Of a DNA stretch of 64,000 nt, positions 42,340-54,595 are shown in pieces. The DNA is from Haemaphysalis longicornis (taxonomy: Eukaryota > Arthropoda > Arachnida > Ixodida > Ixodidae). The stretch spans positions 80,224,192 to 80,288,191 of the forward strand of contig CM023457.1 in the NCBI GenBank assembly GCA_013339765.2, read 5' to 3'. Below the pieces are notes generated by a model. That model had not been told where the DNA came from. It saw only the letters and a list, made by a program, of their open reading frames with translations, and searched no databases. How positions within the stretch are numbered: position 1 is the first letter of the stretch; every line of letters begins with the position of its first letter. A program made the position numbers and the translations under genes.

Positions 42340-43279
42340 AATGAAGCCCGGTGGCGTCAGACAAGGGCGTCAGAGAAGGAGACGCGATCTCTCCAATATT
42401 ATTCTCCTCTTTTTTACAACAGGTGTTCAGAACAGTGGGTTGGAAACAGGTGGGCGTAAAGGTAAACGTAGAATACCGCAGTAACCTCACATTTGGTGAT
42501 GACGTTGCCTTGCTAAGTAACTCGGGGGACGAATTACAAAGCATGATCACCGCACTGGACAAGCAGAGTAGAATCATGGGCGTGAAAATTCATATGCAGA
42601 AAACCAAAGTAATGATTAATAGCCTCAAGAGAACACAGCGGTTTGAGATAGGTAGCGAGGCAGTAGAAGTAGTAAGGTTATATACCTAGTACTCAGGCCA
42701 AGTAGTGACCCCGGATCCCAACCATGAGGCGGAGATAATTAGAAGGATAAGAATGAGGAGGTGGGGTGCGTTCCGCCGGCATTCTCAGACAATGAATGGC
42801 AGCCTACCATTGTCCCTGAAGAAGAGAGTGTATGGAAGCTGCATCTTACTGGTACTCGCCCGCGGGGAAGAAACTTGGAGGCTCACTAAAAGGGTTCAAC
42901 TTAAATTGAGGACGACTCAGCCATAATGGAACGGAAGATGGTAGGTTTATCAGTAAGGGACAAGAGAGCGGAGTGGGTAAGGGAACAAACGCGTGTTAAG
43001 GACATATTAGTAGCAATTAAGAAGAAGAAATGGGTGCGGGCAAGGCTTGTAATTCCAAGGCGAGGTAACCGTTGTTTTTAAAGGATAACCCGTTGGATCC
43101 CTAGAGGAGGCAAGCGCGGCGAGGGGAGGCAGAAAGTTAGATGGGTAGATGATATCAAGAAGTTTGCGGGGATAAATTGGTCGCAGTTAGCACAGGGCCC
43201 GGATAATTGGAGATCGATGGGAGAGGCCTTTTCCCTGCAGTTGGCGTAGATGGGATGATGACGACGATGATGATGATGA
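42340..43279 (+). pseudogene. RTE-type LINE: RT catalytic half and C-terminal region, module A
   Basis: The frame 42351-42689 reads GVREGDAISPILFSSFLQQV, FRTVGWKQVGVKVNVEYRSN and LTFGDDVALLSNSGDELQSM. The catalytic box is FGDD instead of FADD. It continues in 42705-42926 (RRIRMRRWGAFRRH, then KKRVYGSCILLVLARGEETW) and in shifted frames with EWVREQTRVKDI to the usual end EAFSLQLA near 43250, then a GATGAC/GATGAT tail. Frameshifts and stops show it is inactive. The same fragment is at 59463-60415. Confidence 0.85.
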
Positions 43280-44380
43280 AAGCGAAGGCGAAAGCATGTG
43301 TGCCGAATAGAACGCAACCCCGAGTTCTCGAAGGGCGTCCTACTCTTTAGAAAGAGAACGAGAGAACAAAAACAGTTCATTAGAAAAAACAGCCGAAACC
43401 TTTGCCGCAATTTCGACACTCACATGCTACTCGGTGGGAGAATTAGGGAGGAAACACAATGGCATCATAAACCACTGATAAGAGGCAGCAAAGAAAAACA
43501 AGAGATAAAAAGCAAGAAATGAAAGGGTTCAGTACGTATGAGTACTATGATGAAGTCGGAAAATTTTTAGTTTTAAACCCCTTCAGTGGCGCCAACACGT
43601 ACAGGTAATCAAACGCCGCCAGTGCTTAGAGTTGAGTTTATGCAGATGGCCATGGGCGAAGAAGTACTGTCAAGGGCATTGGCCCCATGCTTAGGCGCTC
43701 TATTTCTGCCGAAGACGGCACCTTATTTGGATATATATGCAGGGCCCTTTAAGTGTCAGGGGTATTTTACGGTTTCCGGTCATCCGCAGTTACTGTAGGA
43801 AAGAATCGCGGTGGCGCAAAGTCGAAAGAGGTCGTGCCAAATCGAAAGAGGCTTAGTTGGGACGCAGTCAGTGGTACAACGGATTTCGTCGCTGTGGAAG
43901 TACCTCTGTCAGCTTCATCCTGCTCTCAAAGTCTGAGTTGTGCTTGGAAGCGTGTTGGGCATTGGAAGGGACGAGAGTTGTGGCATCTTCGTAGTTGTGG
44001 CATCAAGCTTGATTAAGATATTCTTCCTCAATTGAGGCATTTCCAAGCCCCTGCGAGCAGCTTCATTTGCCTTCTCATTTTCTTGGGGCCCGGAAGCCAC
44101 CGAAACGCTATATGGTGTCCAGAGTCAATGGCAAGGTGGCTCAGGTATGTGGTTTCGCGAGAAGCGTGTTCGTGAATGCTGAAGCAGTCGCTGCGCTGCA
44201 CGCTTTGGAAAGCTGTCTTGGCTGCTTGACAGGTGTTGCTTCGCGACCCGGCTTCGAGTTTCCCGTCCAAGCTTGCAGTGAAAGCTGCTCCTTCCTGCCT
44301 CCATATATTGCAGGAGGTGACGAAGATGGTGGAGTTCGCTTCCTGTCTGTTAGCAATCGTCTGGGGCACTTTTTCACATC
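43280..44380 (-). pseudogene. Antisense LINE end with RNase H, module A
   Basis: On the minus strand, 44369-44028 reads RSDCFSIHEHASRETTYLSH then IDSGHHIAFRWLPGP, the RNase H C-terminal part. A shifted frame (44100-43915) continues with NEKANEAARRGLEMPQLRKN. The C-terminal region and 3' untranslated part extend to about 43395. It is frameshifted. The copy at 62701-63606 carries LPGHKE-like GHK where this one has GPK, so the catalytic-loop His is lost here. Confidence 0.7.
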
Positions 44381-45245
44381 ATTACTTCAGCTGCGATTTA
44401 CTGGCGTGGACGCGCACGTCCGCTCTAATACGTTTTTGTGCGTGCCCTATGTATTGTCCGGCCGACGTTTTCGCTGAACGGGCCAATGATTAGTCTCCCA
44501 TTAAACACTACAACGAGGCTGATGGTTGGCAGGTACCAATGAATCACTGGCGCTTACCCACTCTGTGGGATTGATCAAGTCATATTTGGCAAAAAGCGTA
44601 AGACTTAAAACTATAACTGAGAAAAATGTGAGGGACGTGCTGTTAACGATTTTGAAAACCCCCAAAAATCGAAATATCTATAACATGTTTAAGTAACCAT
44701 CAATTTTACACGTACTAGAAAAACAGAGTACAAGAGGTGTTTTCGCAATAATTACAAACTGCAGTCATTGCAACATAACCTCCCATCTCTACTCAATAAA
44801 TATCAATGCACTTCTAAGTTCTCAAAACAGGAACTAAGAGCGTTTTTTGTTTGTAAACAATAAATATTTGTTGGTACTGTATTGTTCTTTAAGTGGCTGT
44901 ATTTTGTATTCTCCTCCTAACTGTTTTTGTATTTCATTGTATTTGTGGATGGTGATTTTCAAAATTGTGACATGACGTATCAAATTGTTTTTTTTTCTCA
45001 ATGTACCACTGTAAAACGTATTCTTTCGTGCTCTTTTTAAAATTACATGGTTGTATTATATTTGTATACTGCTTCTGTTGTACTTCCAATGTATTGCGAC
45101 CATGTTTTGTTTTTTAGTGTGGAATCGTGATGCCTTGGTTAGGGTTCGCGGGCCCAGTAAGCTGTTCATACTCAGCTTTTAGCCCTTGAACCCTTCCAGA
45201 ATGTTGTTCTTGTTTTTTTCTGGAAAAATAAAAATTGAATTGAAA
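44381..45245 (+). mobile_element. Possible LINE 3' untranslated region with TTGAA tail
   Basis: The stretch is AT-rich and non-coding and ends AAAATAAAAATTGAATTGAA followed by AAATTGAAT, a tail style of CR1/Jockey-group LINEs. The first 150 bases may belong to the duplicated module. No coding end is recognised, so this is tentative. Confidence 0.4.
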
Positions 45246-45249
45246 ATTG

Positions 45250-45720
45250 AATTTTATTAACAGGGTAAACGACCTGATTCCGAAATATCCGCGTGAAGGG
45301 CGCGACAAACATGCCCGTGGCAGAAAATTAAAGACGATCCCCCAAATGACAGTAAATTTGAAACAGACAAGGAAATAACCAGATGCCGGAGCGGAACCTC
45401 CAGGCAACGATTTTGGAGACAGGAGAACCGCCGGAAGGACCGCAGGAATTGTTCAGCGGTCTCCTCCAATAGACGAAAATCGCATATGGCCGAAGGCGCT
45501 ATGCATGCGTGGTGTAGGTAGAAATTCAAATTGGGCACTCGGCAGCGAAAGTTGGTCAATGTGACCTCGCGCAATCGAGACTGCGCAACGTCACACTTCC
45601 GATGCAATTATTCAAGTTTGCGTGGATCGTCGTCAACAAACAATCTGTCCCGTTGCCGGAACGTGACAACTTGTCCAACGTCAAGTACCATTATGCGCGG
45701 GTGATTGTCGTCACAAGTGC
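45250..45720 (-). pseudogene. LINE C-terminal fragment, minus strand
   Basis: The minus frame 45607-45257 reads LTNFRCRVPNLNFYLHHACI then ETAEQFLRSFRRFSCL and ends ISESGRLPC. This is a C-terminal block I recognise from an abundant tick LINE family. It normally has C-x2-C before the ETIEHF-type motif; here the Cys pair is degraded. A stop separates it from upstream sequence to about 45720. Confidence 0.7.
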
Positions 45721-47476
45721 GTCGTAATTGGCGGTGACCGCGACCACGGGCGGCGCTGCGAAGCGCGTCTCCATGACGTCAGCTTAGGGATTCTCGCGTT
45801 TGTGGTCTACTTCTATCGGGCTCGCTCTCCTATGCTGTTTCTTAGCGCTCGGTTGACTTTTGATGCTTGTATGAACCAGGTTTTGCGCATGCTCAACTTT
45901 TTTCTTATAATAAAATACTCAAATCGCATACGCTAGCGAAAGGCGTGATTTAAAGTATTGTTTTTGATACCACTCCGGAAGGAACATTGCCAGCGTCCGC
46001 CCAATTCCTGCGAAGCCGATCGTGCGCGCAGCACGAGGGTGCGGAGTTAGGTGTCAGCTTTGCTATTCAGCAATATTTGGAACAAAAGAAACAGCCAGAG
46101 TCTAATAACCGGCAACAGTGAAAATGCAAGATCAAAACAAATTTCACGACTTCGGTGCTGTCGGCTTTGACAGAAGGCATTACGATTCCCGATAATCGTA
46201 TGTAAGGTAAAACAGTTTTTGCAACTTTGACGAATGCTCAAACGTATTGTATCACATCACTTTACGGCTTCTTGACACCAAAATATGCCTACATGCACTA
46301 TGGGGCGCAAACAAATAGGTTGAGTTCCAAGTAACCTTTTGTATAGGCGCGTGCTTGTATTACAACAGACTTCCAGCCAGTATGGAGGCTTATTGCGCAA
46401 ATGGAGTCATGTGTAGGGTAAAACTACACTAACACTGTTTGTTCAGACGTGGAGGGACATTTCTGTACATTTTCCACAGCCATAGGAGTATCTTTAAAAT
46501 ATTCAGATATGCGTTATAATAAATTGCAATGAAGAGAAGGAGGAGGAAGAGGAAGGAAACTTTATTTAACAGTAAAATCTAGCCGGTTAGTTGCCGGGCT
46601 ATTCAGTCCAGGACAAAAATTCATGGAAAGCCATCCAGAGTAGGCCAGGACTTGTGCTTTACCCTGAAGGGGTTGGAAAACCACAAGAGCTGCTTGGAAA
46701 ATATTCATCGGTTTCAATTCTTGGTATATTGAAAACAGGCACGCGTATTATTTATTACATTCGTTAGCGAGTATATCAAGCCTTCAACACCGTAATACCG
46801 TCATAACTGTTCGGGTTGAGATTCAGTTCGTTACGATAACGATGATTACAATAGAAATTCGCGGCACGAAAGCCGCCTTCGAGTACTCTAGACAACGTTG
46901 TTTGCACCGTTTCGCGGTGACGTAGCACAAACCTTCTCATTGTATTCCCTTGTGAATAAACAAAGCACGCTTAGAATATGCACCTTCTTGTACGAAGTTA
47001 TAAGGAAAGCCAATTTCTGTAAAAGGTACTGTATGCCTTAGAGACTGAAGTAAATATCCACACGAACTTTGCAAGCTTCCCAAACATCCCTAATCCTCCT
47101 AACAATACGTTTGTGATGGTGCAGAAAAATTAACGCGTTGGGAACAGAAAAAACATTCATTCTGGTACAAGTGAAGAACAACGAAAGAAAAAAGAAGACA
47201 ACCGTTTATTTCCTACTGTGTGATGCGCGTTCAGGGACCCGCTGTTCGGTGCGTATTAGACCGTTCAGTCTTCATGAGAGCATCTCAAAAATACTCTAGG
47301 GAGGCCTACGCATTTGAATACTTTTCGAGGAGCTCTGAGCACTGAACCTCGCAAATAAGCTAGAAAGGATGAGTTACACCCGATCATTCGACCAATGCTC
47401 TGAAGAAAGTGTTATATCTCAAGCCCACCGAGTCACGATACGTGGCAGAGACATGCAGACGTCACCTCCTACCCAC
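45721..47476. other. Unassigned stretch
   Basis: Only a possible minus-strand LINE 3' end is visible near 46545-46760, marked by TTTATTT (AATAAA on the minus strand) and a GGAGGAAGAGG run. No gene is supportable. Confidence 0.3.
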
Positions 47477-47481
47477 GAAAA

Positions 47482-48158
47482 AGAGAGCCTTTATTGTTGT
47501 TACACGATATTTATAACCAAGCTGCGCTTACTGTTGATGAAAATGGAAATTGGCCACCTTAGCACTGTGCGCCACCTGTTGGCATGAACAGGACTACATT
47601 ACACAACACAACATCCCCTCCTCCCAAAAGGGGCAGCCACAGTCACTGCAATGTCTCATAAGTCATATTGGGCAAGCCACGCAGGCTTGCGTCAGTCTCT
47701 GGTGGATCGCCGTGGAGCCTCACTTTCAGCAATTGCCTCAGTCCCACCCAACACGTTCCTTGGTACACTCATGTCCGTACCAGCACTAGCACTTGAACTT
47801 GGAACTGTCGTTCTGTCGGTGCTGGCCGGTGTAGTAAGTGGCTGGAACAACTGGGCACTCAGGGACTGTGCTGCTGTGGAGCCGGGAGTCCCACGGGAAA
47901 GGCAGGTTGCATCTGTCCTCAGGATTCCAGGCTGCAGTGTATGCAATCAGCCCCTCAGGATTCCAAACGCGACCGTCGTTCAGCTCGTACGTGTCCTCCT
48001 ATTGGCGCCGAACCACGGTGAAAGGAAGAGAGCCTTTATTGTTGTTACACGATATTTATAACCAGGCTGCGGTTACTGATGATGACAATGGAAATTGGCC
48101 ACCTTAGCACTGTGCGCCACCTGGTGGCATGAACAGAACTACATTACACAACACAACA
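47482..48158 (-). mobile_element. Deleted LTR retrotransposon with 132-bp LTRs
   Basis: Direct repeats at 47482-47613 and 48027-48158 differ at about six positions. Read on the minus strand they start TGTTGTGTTGTG and carry TATAAATA and AATAAA. The polypurine tract GGGAGGAGGGGA abuts the 3' LTR (plus-strand 47614-47625). GAAAA (47477-47481) and GAAAG (48159-48163) may be the 5-bp target duplication. The interior encodes only a short C-terminal piece, APRRSTRDRRQPAWL, of a type seen at the end of LTR-element Pol proteins. Most of gag-pol is deleted. Confidence 0.8.
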
Positions 48159-48163
48159 GAAAG

Positions 48164-48699
48164 TGTATCTCTCTTTCCTCGTGTGTTGCAAACTTGCTAC
48201 GGATACCGCTTGAAATTATTCAGAGGTGTCACAAACTGGCTAAATAAATGAAATACTGGGAATACGCTTTTCAATGCACCAGAGCATGAAAGCGGGCGAT
48301 TTCTTGCACAGGCACTGCTGCCCCTCGATGATGATGATGATGATGATGATTAGCGGCTTCCCCTTTGTAATGGGGTGGCGTTGCACAGCGGCCTTAGTCG
48401 TAACGCCACTCTGCAATCACCTCGCCAAAAATACAAATATAAAAATACCATCATGAAATTTTTGTGCTGATCTAACTTTGTTAGCATCTCTTCCCAGATT
48501 GTTCTCTGCTCTTTTCCTCAAAAGTGTACGACAGCGGCGCGAGCGTAGCAGACGAGAGCGGCTTTAGTCCCTAAGCTGACCTCAGAGCCAGGGGGCACCA
48601 CTCAAACATCTCACCGCCAATTACCTGATACAAAGTTTCGCGTAATCCACGATACAGTGTCCGAGGTACATATTGCAACCAATACTGTACATTTGTTGT
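48164..48699. other. Unassigned spacer with (GAT)n
   Basis: A GAT repeat lies near 48328-48351. No gene is supportable. Confidence 0.35.
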
Positions 48700-48910
48700 A
48701 TATTAATTCAACAATGTATTGTATCTCGTCCAATCTCACAATTTTGGCACCGGCTTATTCTTCAAGCAAAACCACCAGACGGCGCCTTCTCCGCAGCGCC
48801 ACCACCTCCACCATCACCCTCAGAGCGGTGGAACGCCCCGTATACGCCATTCGTTCGACTTTTGCTGCCGCAATCCTGCCAGCCTAGCTGCAGGTCATCC
48901 TATTCCGTCA

Positions 48911-50382
48911 ATGGATTCCACCAGACGACAACTGTCGGGCTTCGACCAGTTCCTGGACTGGCGGCCGCTCGAGTTTGTCGACAAAATTCCCGACGAGTTG
49001 GTGTGTTCCATCTGCGGCGTGGTGTCTGCGTTTCCGAAGAGGCTTCCTTGCCGCCACGTGTTCTGCCCAACGTGCTACGGAGAGATCACCGAGCGAGAGC
49101 GCATCTGTCCGGTGGACCGCGGCTCGTTCCTCGGTGAAATGGTGGAGACCGTCGACTCCAGCCGGGTCGGCATCAAAGAACTGCGAATCCGTTGTCCGAA
49201 TTCGCCTCGCGGGTGCACCTTCGTTGGTCCATTGTCCAAGCTCCACGAACACTTCCTGGAACAGTGCCGCCTGGCAGAAGTCCACTGTGCGCGGTGCCGA
49301 ATGGCCCTGCCGCAAAAAACAGCGGTCAACCACTACCTCTGGGAATGCTCTGGAAGGTTGACCTCAGGACCAAGTGCGGTCAGGAAGGAAACATCGTTAG
49401 AGCTCGCGGCGGCAACACCGGACCGATCGTTCCTCGAGAATACTTCAGGCATATCCGGTGGTACACCGGCAGCCGTCGGAGGGAATCCTCTTCTACAGGT
49501 AGGCCGTACGTGAAGAAGGGCCCAAGAAGCACCAGATATCCCGGCGTGCGCAAAACTCCTTCTATGGAAACCGGCTCCGCGTTGGCGGCAAAAAAAGATG
49601 CACTCGCCGCTCGGATCAGGGGCATATTCTTAGGTGGTGCCGCAAGACCCGTTCATTCGGCTTCTGGTGGTCCCAGCGAGACATCATCGCTAGAAAACTC
49701 CCAAAGAAGCAGCAGCGGTAGCAAACGGAGCTTGCACAAGACCACGGAGGCCTCAAAGAGTACTTCGCAACCTCCCTCGCAAGAGACGCTGCCTCGAGGG
49801 ATAGTGAAATCCATGGACAACAACGCCCAGAAGGCCTTGTCCAGCGCATCTACGGGTAAGCAGCAGACATCGATCACATTCGGGGGTTGTGACACGCCAT
49901 CCTCTACAAATCCTACCACAGTGCCGGCGCGAAAAAAGTTGGCGGACACCGCTGTTCCGGCCGCGTTCGCGTTCTGCGACGTGAAGGGCATGGAAGACGC
50001 CGAGTCTCGGCTCGCTGTCGGAGAGGAAGTGGTCTTGCGGAGCGACAACTTCCTCATGGCTGACTGCACCTTCAGGGTCCACGCCAGACTGCGTCGCGAG
50101 AAGGACGGAGTCGTGCTCGTCAGCTTTGCGCTGTGCGTGTGCGGTGGCACGTGGCAGACGATCGCCGAGTGGCCCAACACGATGAACCTGGTCCTGGTCC
50201 ACCCATGGGACCAGGCTGGGAACATGCGCCTGCCGCTTGCCCCCAACCCGGCTGCTGTAAGAGCGCACCAGGCGGCACACTCGGATCGTTGGGACTTCTG
50301 GCTGCCGACCAGCGTGTTGAAGCTGCGTGACATAAAAGCGTTCCTGTCCAGCGGATCATTATGCGTCGCCCTAGAGGTCTAG
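48911..50382 (+). pseudogene. TRAF6-like RING/TRAF zinc finger/MATH protein, copy 2, one-base frameshift
   Basis: The domain order matches copy 1: RING (CSICGVVSAFPKRLPCRHVF, then CPTC and CPVD), two TRAF-type zinc fingers, a Ser/Thr-rich linker with a conserved SGGPSETSSLENSQRSS segment, and a MATH domain with VVLVSFALCVCGG and WPNTMNLVLVHPWDQ. One base is missing near 49412-49418 relative to copy 1, upstream of the copy 1 lesion, so RING and MATH lie in different frames. Adding one base gives 1473 bases, 490 residues. One extra codon lies after the second RING half (DSSRVG versus DSRAG). Most substitutions leave the domains readable, so the lesion is recent, a sequencing error, or tolerated through some other mechanism. 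The start is the ATG shared with copy 1. Confidence 0.85.
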
Positions 50383-50642
50383 TGATGACGCCGGCACCCC
50401 TTTTATCTGGCGAAGGCTTTCAGGGCCCTAAGAGCACTCAAAGTAGCGTCACCGGGCCTCTTTTATGTTAGGTATAAATTCAAAGATAAATGAACTTAAG
50501 TGATTCGCATGTAACTCTTCACCCGCACTCTTTTCTCTTTTTCTGGCGACAGGGCAAACTTTTTGTTCCGGGGCACTCATGAATTTTTATCTATTAGAAG
50601 GGAATTGCCAAGAAGCAACTGACATCACAGGATTATGTGATT

Positions 50643-50648
50643 AATAAA
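50643..50648 (+). promoter_or_regulatory. Polyadenylation signal of TRAF-like copy 2
   Basis: AATAAA lies 261 bases after the stop, in sequence conserved with copy 1. Confidence 0.6.
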
Positions 50649-50777
50649 CAACTTAACCACCCGGCACAAAACTTGAGCGTCTTATCTTTGTCACTCCCAG
50701 TAAGAGGTGCCCTGATGATGACGTGGGCCTCAACTTCATGTCAGGCGAGGTGAGATGCGAAGTGAATGAATTCGGAA

Positions 50778-50850
50778 TTTTCGACTTACTCAGCGGACGA
50801 GTTTGCGATAGGATGAGTTTGAGGTTCGATCCGAGGTTCCGGTGAATTTC
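50778..50850 (+). repeat. tRNA-like (SINE-type) sequence, copy 2
   Basis: TACTCAGCGGACGAG (A-box-like) and GGTTCGATCCG (B box) are about 38 bases apart, the spacing of an internal pol III promoter. It is the preserved counterpart of 23163-23235. Confidence 0.55.
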
Positions 50851-51470
50851 TAAACCACCGTCCTTAGCTTTCGGCGTTGACAAAATCTCTTGTTACATAT
50901 TTGAAGCAAATGCCTTCCAAATTTGTGTCGCAAGTTTTCTAGCATTTACCTGCAGCATGTTGATTAAATAGTCAGCCATAGATGCAGGGTATACCTGAAC
51001 AGCATACACTTGTTCCTATTTTTTGATATCCACAACGTGTCGCTCCTTTGGAAATGGCGCTTACGGGCTGACGGACCACTTGGCGGCCGCTTTAGAACTT
51101 GCAGTTACTTAATGGCAGAAAATGAGACATTGAATGACGGTAGTTGACGGTCTCCTATATGGCTCACCCGTTTCCTAAAAGTGCGGAAACAAGAAAGAGA
51201 GAGAAAACATATTTATTAAGAGTATTAATGAGAAGATCACGTGAAGGTGGTTCTCTATTAATTGGAGTCCATGCGCTGTCGTTATCGCGGCTGCCCTTAC
51301 GACGACGATAAGCTGGCCCAAAAAGAGCGGCTAAACAGCAGTGTCTCAAAATGCTCTGGGGGTTGGGTCAGGATATTGCAGAGGAGGAAATGCTGGAGCA
51401 AGTCCACATTATAGGATAATGATACTGGGTGCCCCTTGCTGATGGCAGAATTCTCATCAAATGGCAGAAT

Positions 51471-53929
51471 TTGATGGCAGGTGCCATCAAATGGCAGAAT
51501 TTTATGGCACCTGGTTTGCAAAGCCTCAGCGTGACTCCCTGACGACGGTATACCAAGCTCTACTTGGCTCCGTTATCTCGCTGCACCGCCTGACTCCGGC
51601 AGTCGCGTGACATCTACCGTTAGCGAGCTACGACAAGGCGAGCCCATATAGTGCCCTGCACCTAATCTTCCGGTGGAAGCAGCATCAGTTCTTTATTAAC
51701 ACGGAAATTACCAAAAGCATGCCCCATGTTCTAAACAGGCCATGCTTCACGGCATCCACTCAGCGATTCCCCTGCGCATCTGCCTCTTTACCAGTTGCGT
51801 TTTAAGCCCGCATTCGCAATCCTGGATCTATTCACAATTACGGGCTCAGCAAGAAGGAGTCTATTAGAACTGTTACCATGGAAACTGAGCAAGCCTAGCT
51901 GTTTTGGCGACGAGGGACACAATGAAAGAGACATTGAAGCAGCTGTCAAACATTTGATCATTATGTCCTGTTTACGCTTCGCTTCGAAAGAGACTTCGTC
52001 CACTTTGCGTGCACGCATGCCAGAACGGTCCGGGTGTGTCGTGCTGTTCTGAATTTACCTTGACATACTCTGATTTTCGAGCTTTTGGGTGATATCAGCG
52101 CGTATACACTTCAAGACCAGCAAAATGAAACCAAGGATTTACTCATGTGTGTGCTTTTAGATCCGCTTTAAGCTAGCCGTCAGTGATAACAGGGATGCTA
52201 TAGTCGGTGACAGCTTAACTCTGCAGCGGCTTTTTCGACATCCAAAGGATTTTGTGCTCATCCGCAACCAATACCGTCTTGCCGTTTGCGTGACGCCTGA
52301 GACGTACGTTTGAGAGAACTTCCAATATGGTCGCGCTCGCTTGCCGACCGCTGCTGTGTCGTCCGCCGTCCAGCAACAACGAGGTTGGCGAGAACCAGAA
52401 GCTCTGTATGCGATTTGTGTTACGAATGTGCTGTAGTGCATCAAGAAGCCGCTTATCGTCATCTGTCCTGTGTGTGTCTTGCCGCGTCGTAGTTTGCACG
52501 CGAGGAAATCGGCGTGGCTGTTTTTATGCGGAACGTCGTCACCGAACTCAATCTGAAAACGTCGAAGTGTCGAAGCTCCATCTGTTGCTGGTGTGATTGT
52601 GGAAATTGTGTTGGTGTAACACAACCTCTGCGAGGAAATAATACGATTTGCTTTCTTCTGCGGCAGTAGCGGAGACAAGTTGCAAGAGTTCTCGTTTCTT
52701 GCTGTGAACGTCGGCTGCGCCCGATGTTGAGCGTAGGCGTACGTGGTGTCCGTCTGGCCCGATGCTGATTGTGCAAACGTGTTTGGCGTGTTTTTTGGCC
52801 GGAGACGGCAGCTCGCACAGCTTTACGCGTTATGTCAATTGTCAAATCTTACAACGTAAGGTATCTTTCCTTACTGATTCGCGTAGCTCTGGCTTGCCGG
52901 GGTACGGACGGAGCAGCGGTGTATCACCTTTTTTTCTGGCTTAACCAGATGCGATCACTGCATTATTTCAGAGACTCGCAAAGAATTAAAAGTTCGTGCA
53001 CAATTATCCTAGACTGGGTAACTTAAGAAAAACAGTATGAACCTGCCTTTCTGCGAGAGACTGGTGCCTATGCCAAAAGTATGTAGGAGTGCGGGTATTA
53101 TTGAGCTTGTCAAATGTGGTGGAGTTTCATTTATTGACTGTTATGTACTCTGGTTGGTCGTAATCATCAGTAGCATTTTCAAAAGGTATAAGAAGCTGTA
53201 GCAAGTAAACATCGGAACTGTATAATTGGCTGGATTTTGAACCCTACTTCAAGAAAGCTGGAAGTGGGCGGCCCTGCGACATGACCACGTATTTTTCATA
53301 CATTGCCAAAAATACACATGCGCGCAGCTTTTTATTATGCCTGCTAAGGATAGGGTGCATATATTCCCCTCGCTTAACAAAGTGGCATCAGGGAAACTGA
53401 CCATGCATGGCCTGAGGTCCAATTGCCTTGTATTTTTCTTGCCGTGTTGCAATTTCTGAGAAGTGTCGCCAGCTGTCAAAGTTGTTTAGTATAGCTCAAT
53501 GCATTTCGAAGGAATGAACCAAGAGTTTATCTTGTTTTTATCTTTCTGCAGAGTATGAGTTATAAAAATTTGTCTTGCAGGTGTGCTTCATAGTGATGGC
53601 TCTAGTTTAATTCTGGTGCTTGTGCGGTGAAGAAAGTACGAAGTTGTACGGTCACGTTTCAACAAAGGTGTTACAATGTATATTGGCAGACATCATATTT
53701 CCAGCGTCTCTGTCATGATAGACCGTTGCTATTTTATGGAGTGGGGTACATGTTTGAGGGGTCTTCCCATGGAGCATACTTTTATTTACATTCAACACCT
53801 CTTCCACTTTTAGATGTTTTTATTGTTCCAGCAACAGTAACGATTAAGAGTTGGAGAACCTTCAAACAGTGACTGTAGGTAGTTCAGGTTGAAGAGCTGC
53901 GGTAGTAATTGCAAACACGTATGTAGCAG
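51471..53929. other. Unassigned stretch with open frames on both strands near 52160-52850
   Basis: Minus frames of 173 (52678-52157), 94 and 128 codons and plus frames of 85-89 codons overlap. None has a recognisable domain, and all occupy the same GC-moderate 700 bases. It might be an exon or an element interior. I do not call a gene. 53000-53900 is AT-rich and featureless. Confidence 0.3.
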
Positions 53930-54595
53930 GTAGAAATGGGTTATGTCACCCCTTCAGAGTGCTATGCTCGTACGTATCAAGCATGCACTGTTGCTTTTCG
54001 TTATGCAGCTATAAGAATAGAAAACCAGATGCAGTAAAATTTTGAAACATTTGCTCAACAGGTCGCAATGATTTTACGTCACTTCTTCAAAGTGATAAAA
54101 CAGTTGCTTCTGGTTAGAAAGCTATGGTAAGAAATGAAAGCTGTAATAAAAAAGTTGGAATGTGTTTATGCCAGACCTTCAGGCTGTGATGTCGCTGCTT
54201 TGTACGCATACATTGTAGCTTCTCACGAACACTGCCACTGCTTCTCACGAACACATTGTAGCTTCTGGCCGTGAAGTTGCGGTGAGAGTTGAAGACAAGT
54301 AGTACATTAGAATAAATTCATGATACTCTTTCAGGCTGTGAAGTCACTGCATCTCACAAACATACATTGTAGCTTCGGGCGATAAAGTTTTCGTGAGAGT
54401 TGAAGAAGCTTATGTAGTGCGTTGGAATGATTTCACGCCACACCTTCACGCTGTGAATTCTCTGCTTCTAACGCACACCCTGTTGCTTTTGGCTTTAAAG
54501 CTGCATTAGGCATTGAAAACACTGGTGCAGCAAATCAAAATGGATTCAACATCGGGCTTTCAGGGTGCCACTTTGCTCCTGCTGCTGCTGGCTGG
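53930..54595. repeat. Degenerate tandem satellite, monomer about 115 bp
   Basis: Successive units share CCTTCAGGCTGTGAAGTC, then CTGCTTCT, ACATTGTAGCTTCTGGC and GTGAGAGTTGAAGA. Five or six units can be lined up from about 53938, 54065, 54160, 54312, 54425 and 54538. No open frame follows the period. Confidence 0.65.

Larger units (their letters stand above)
37741..44380. repeat. Duplicated module A
   Basis: Sequence in this interval aligns in order with 54842-63606. Copy-specific insertions are an LTR element (39413-40403) and LINE ends (about 40667-41316) here, and three others in the second copy. Shared contents are an unassigned leader, a Penelope-like element, an RTE fragment and the end of a minus-strand LINE. 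Confidence 0.85.
48700..51470. repeat. Segmental duplication containing TRAF-like copy 2
   Basis: This is the direct-orientation counterpart of 20735-23815, without the RTE insertion. Similarity ends near the GATGGCAGAATT motifs at 51445-51500, where CAAATGGCAGAATTT is repeated locally. Confidence 0.85.

Noticed and set aside
48000..48020. TGGTTCGGCGCCA-type sequence as the primer site of the 47482-48158 LTR element
   Set aside because: It starts about ten bases inside the LTR, and I cannot match it to the 3' end of a known tRNA.
52157..52845. Overlapping open frames of up to 173 codons as a host gene
   Set aside because: Both strands are open over the same bases, no domain or plausible splice structure stands out, and nothing nearby supports a gene.
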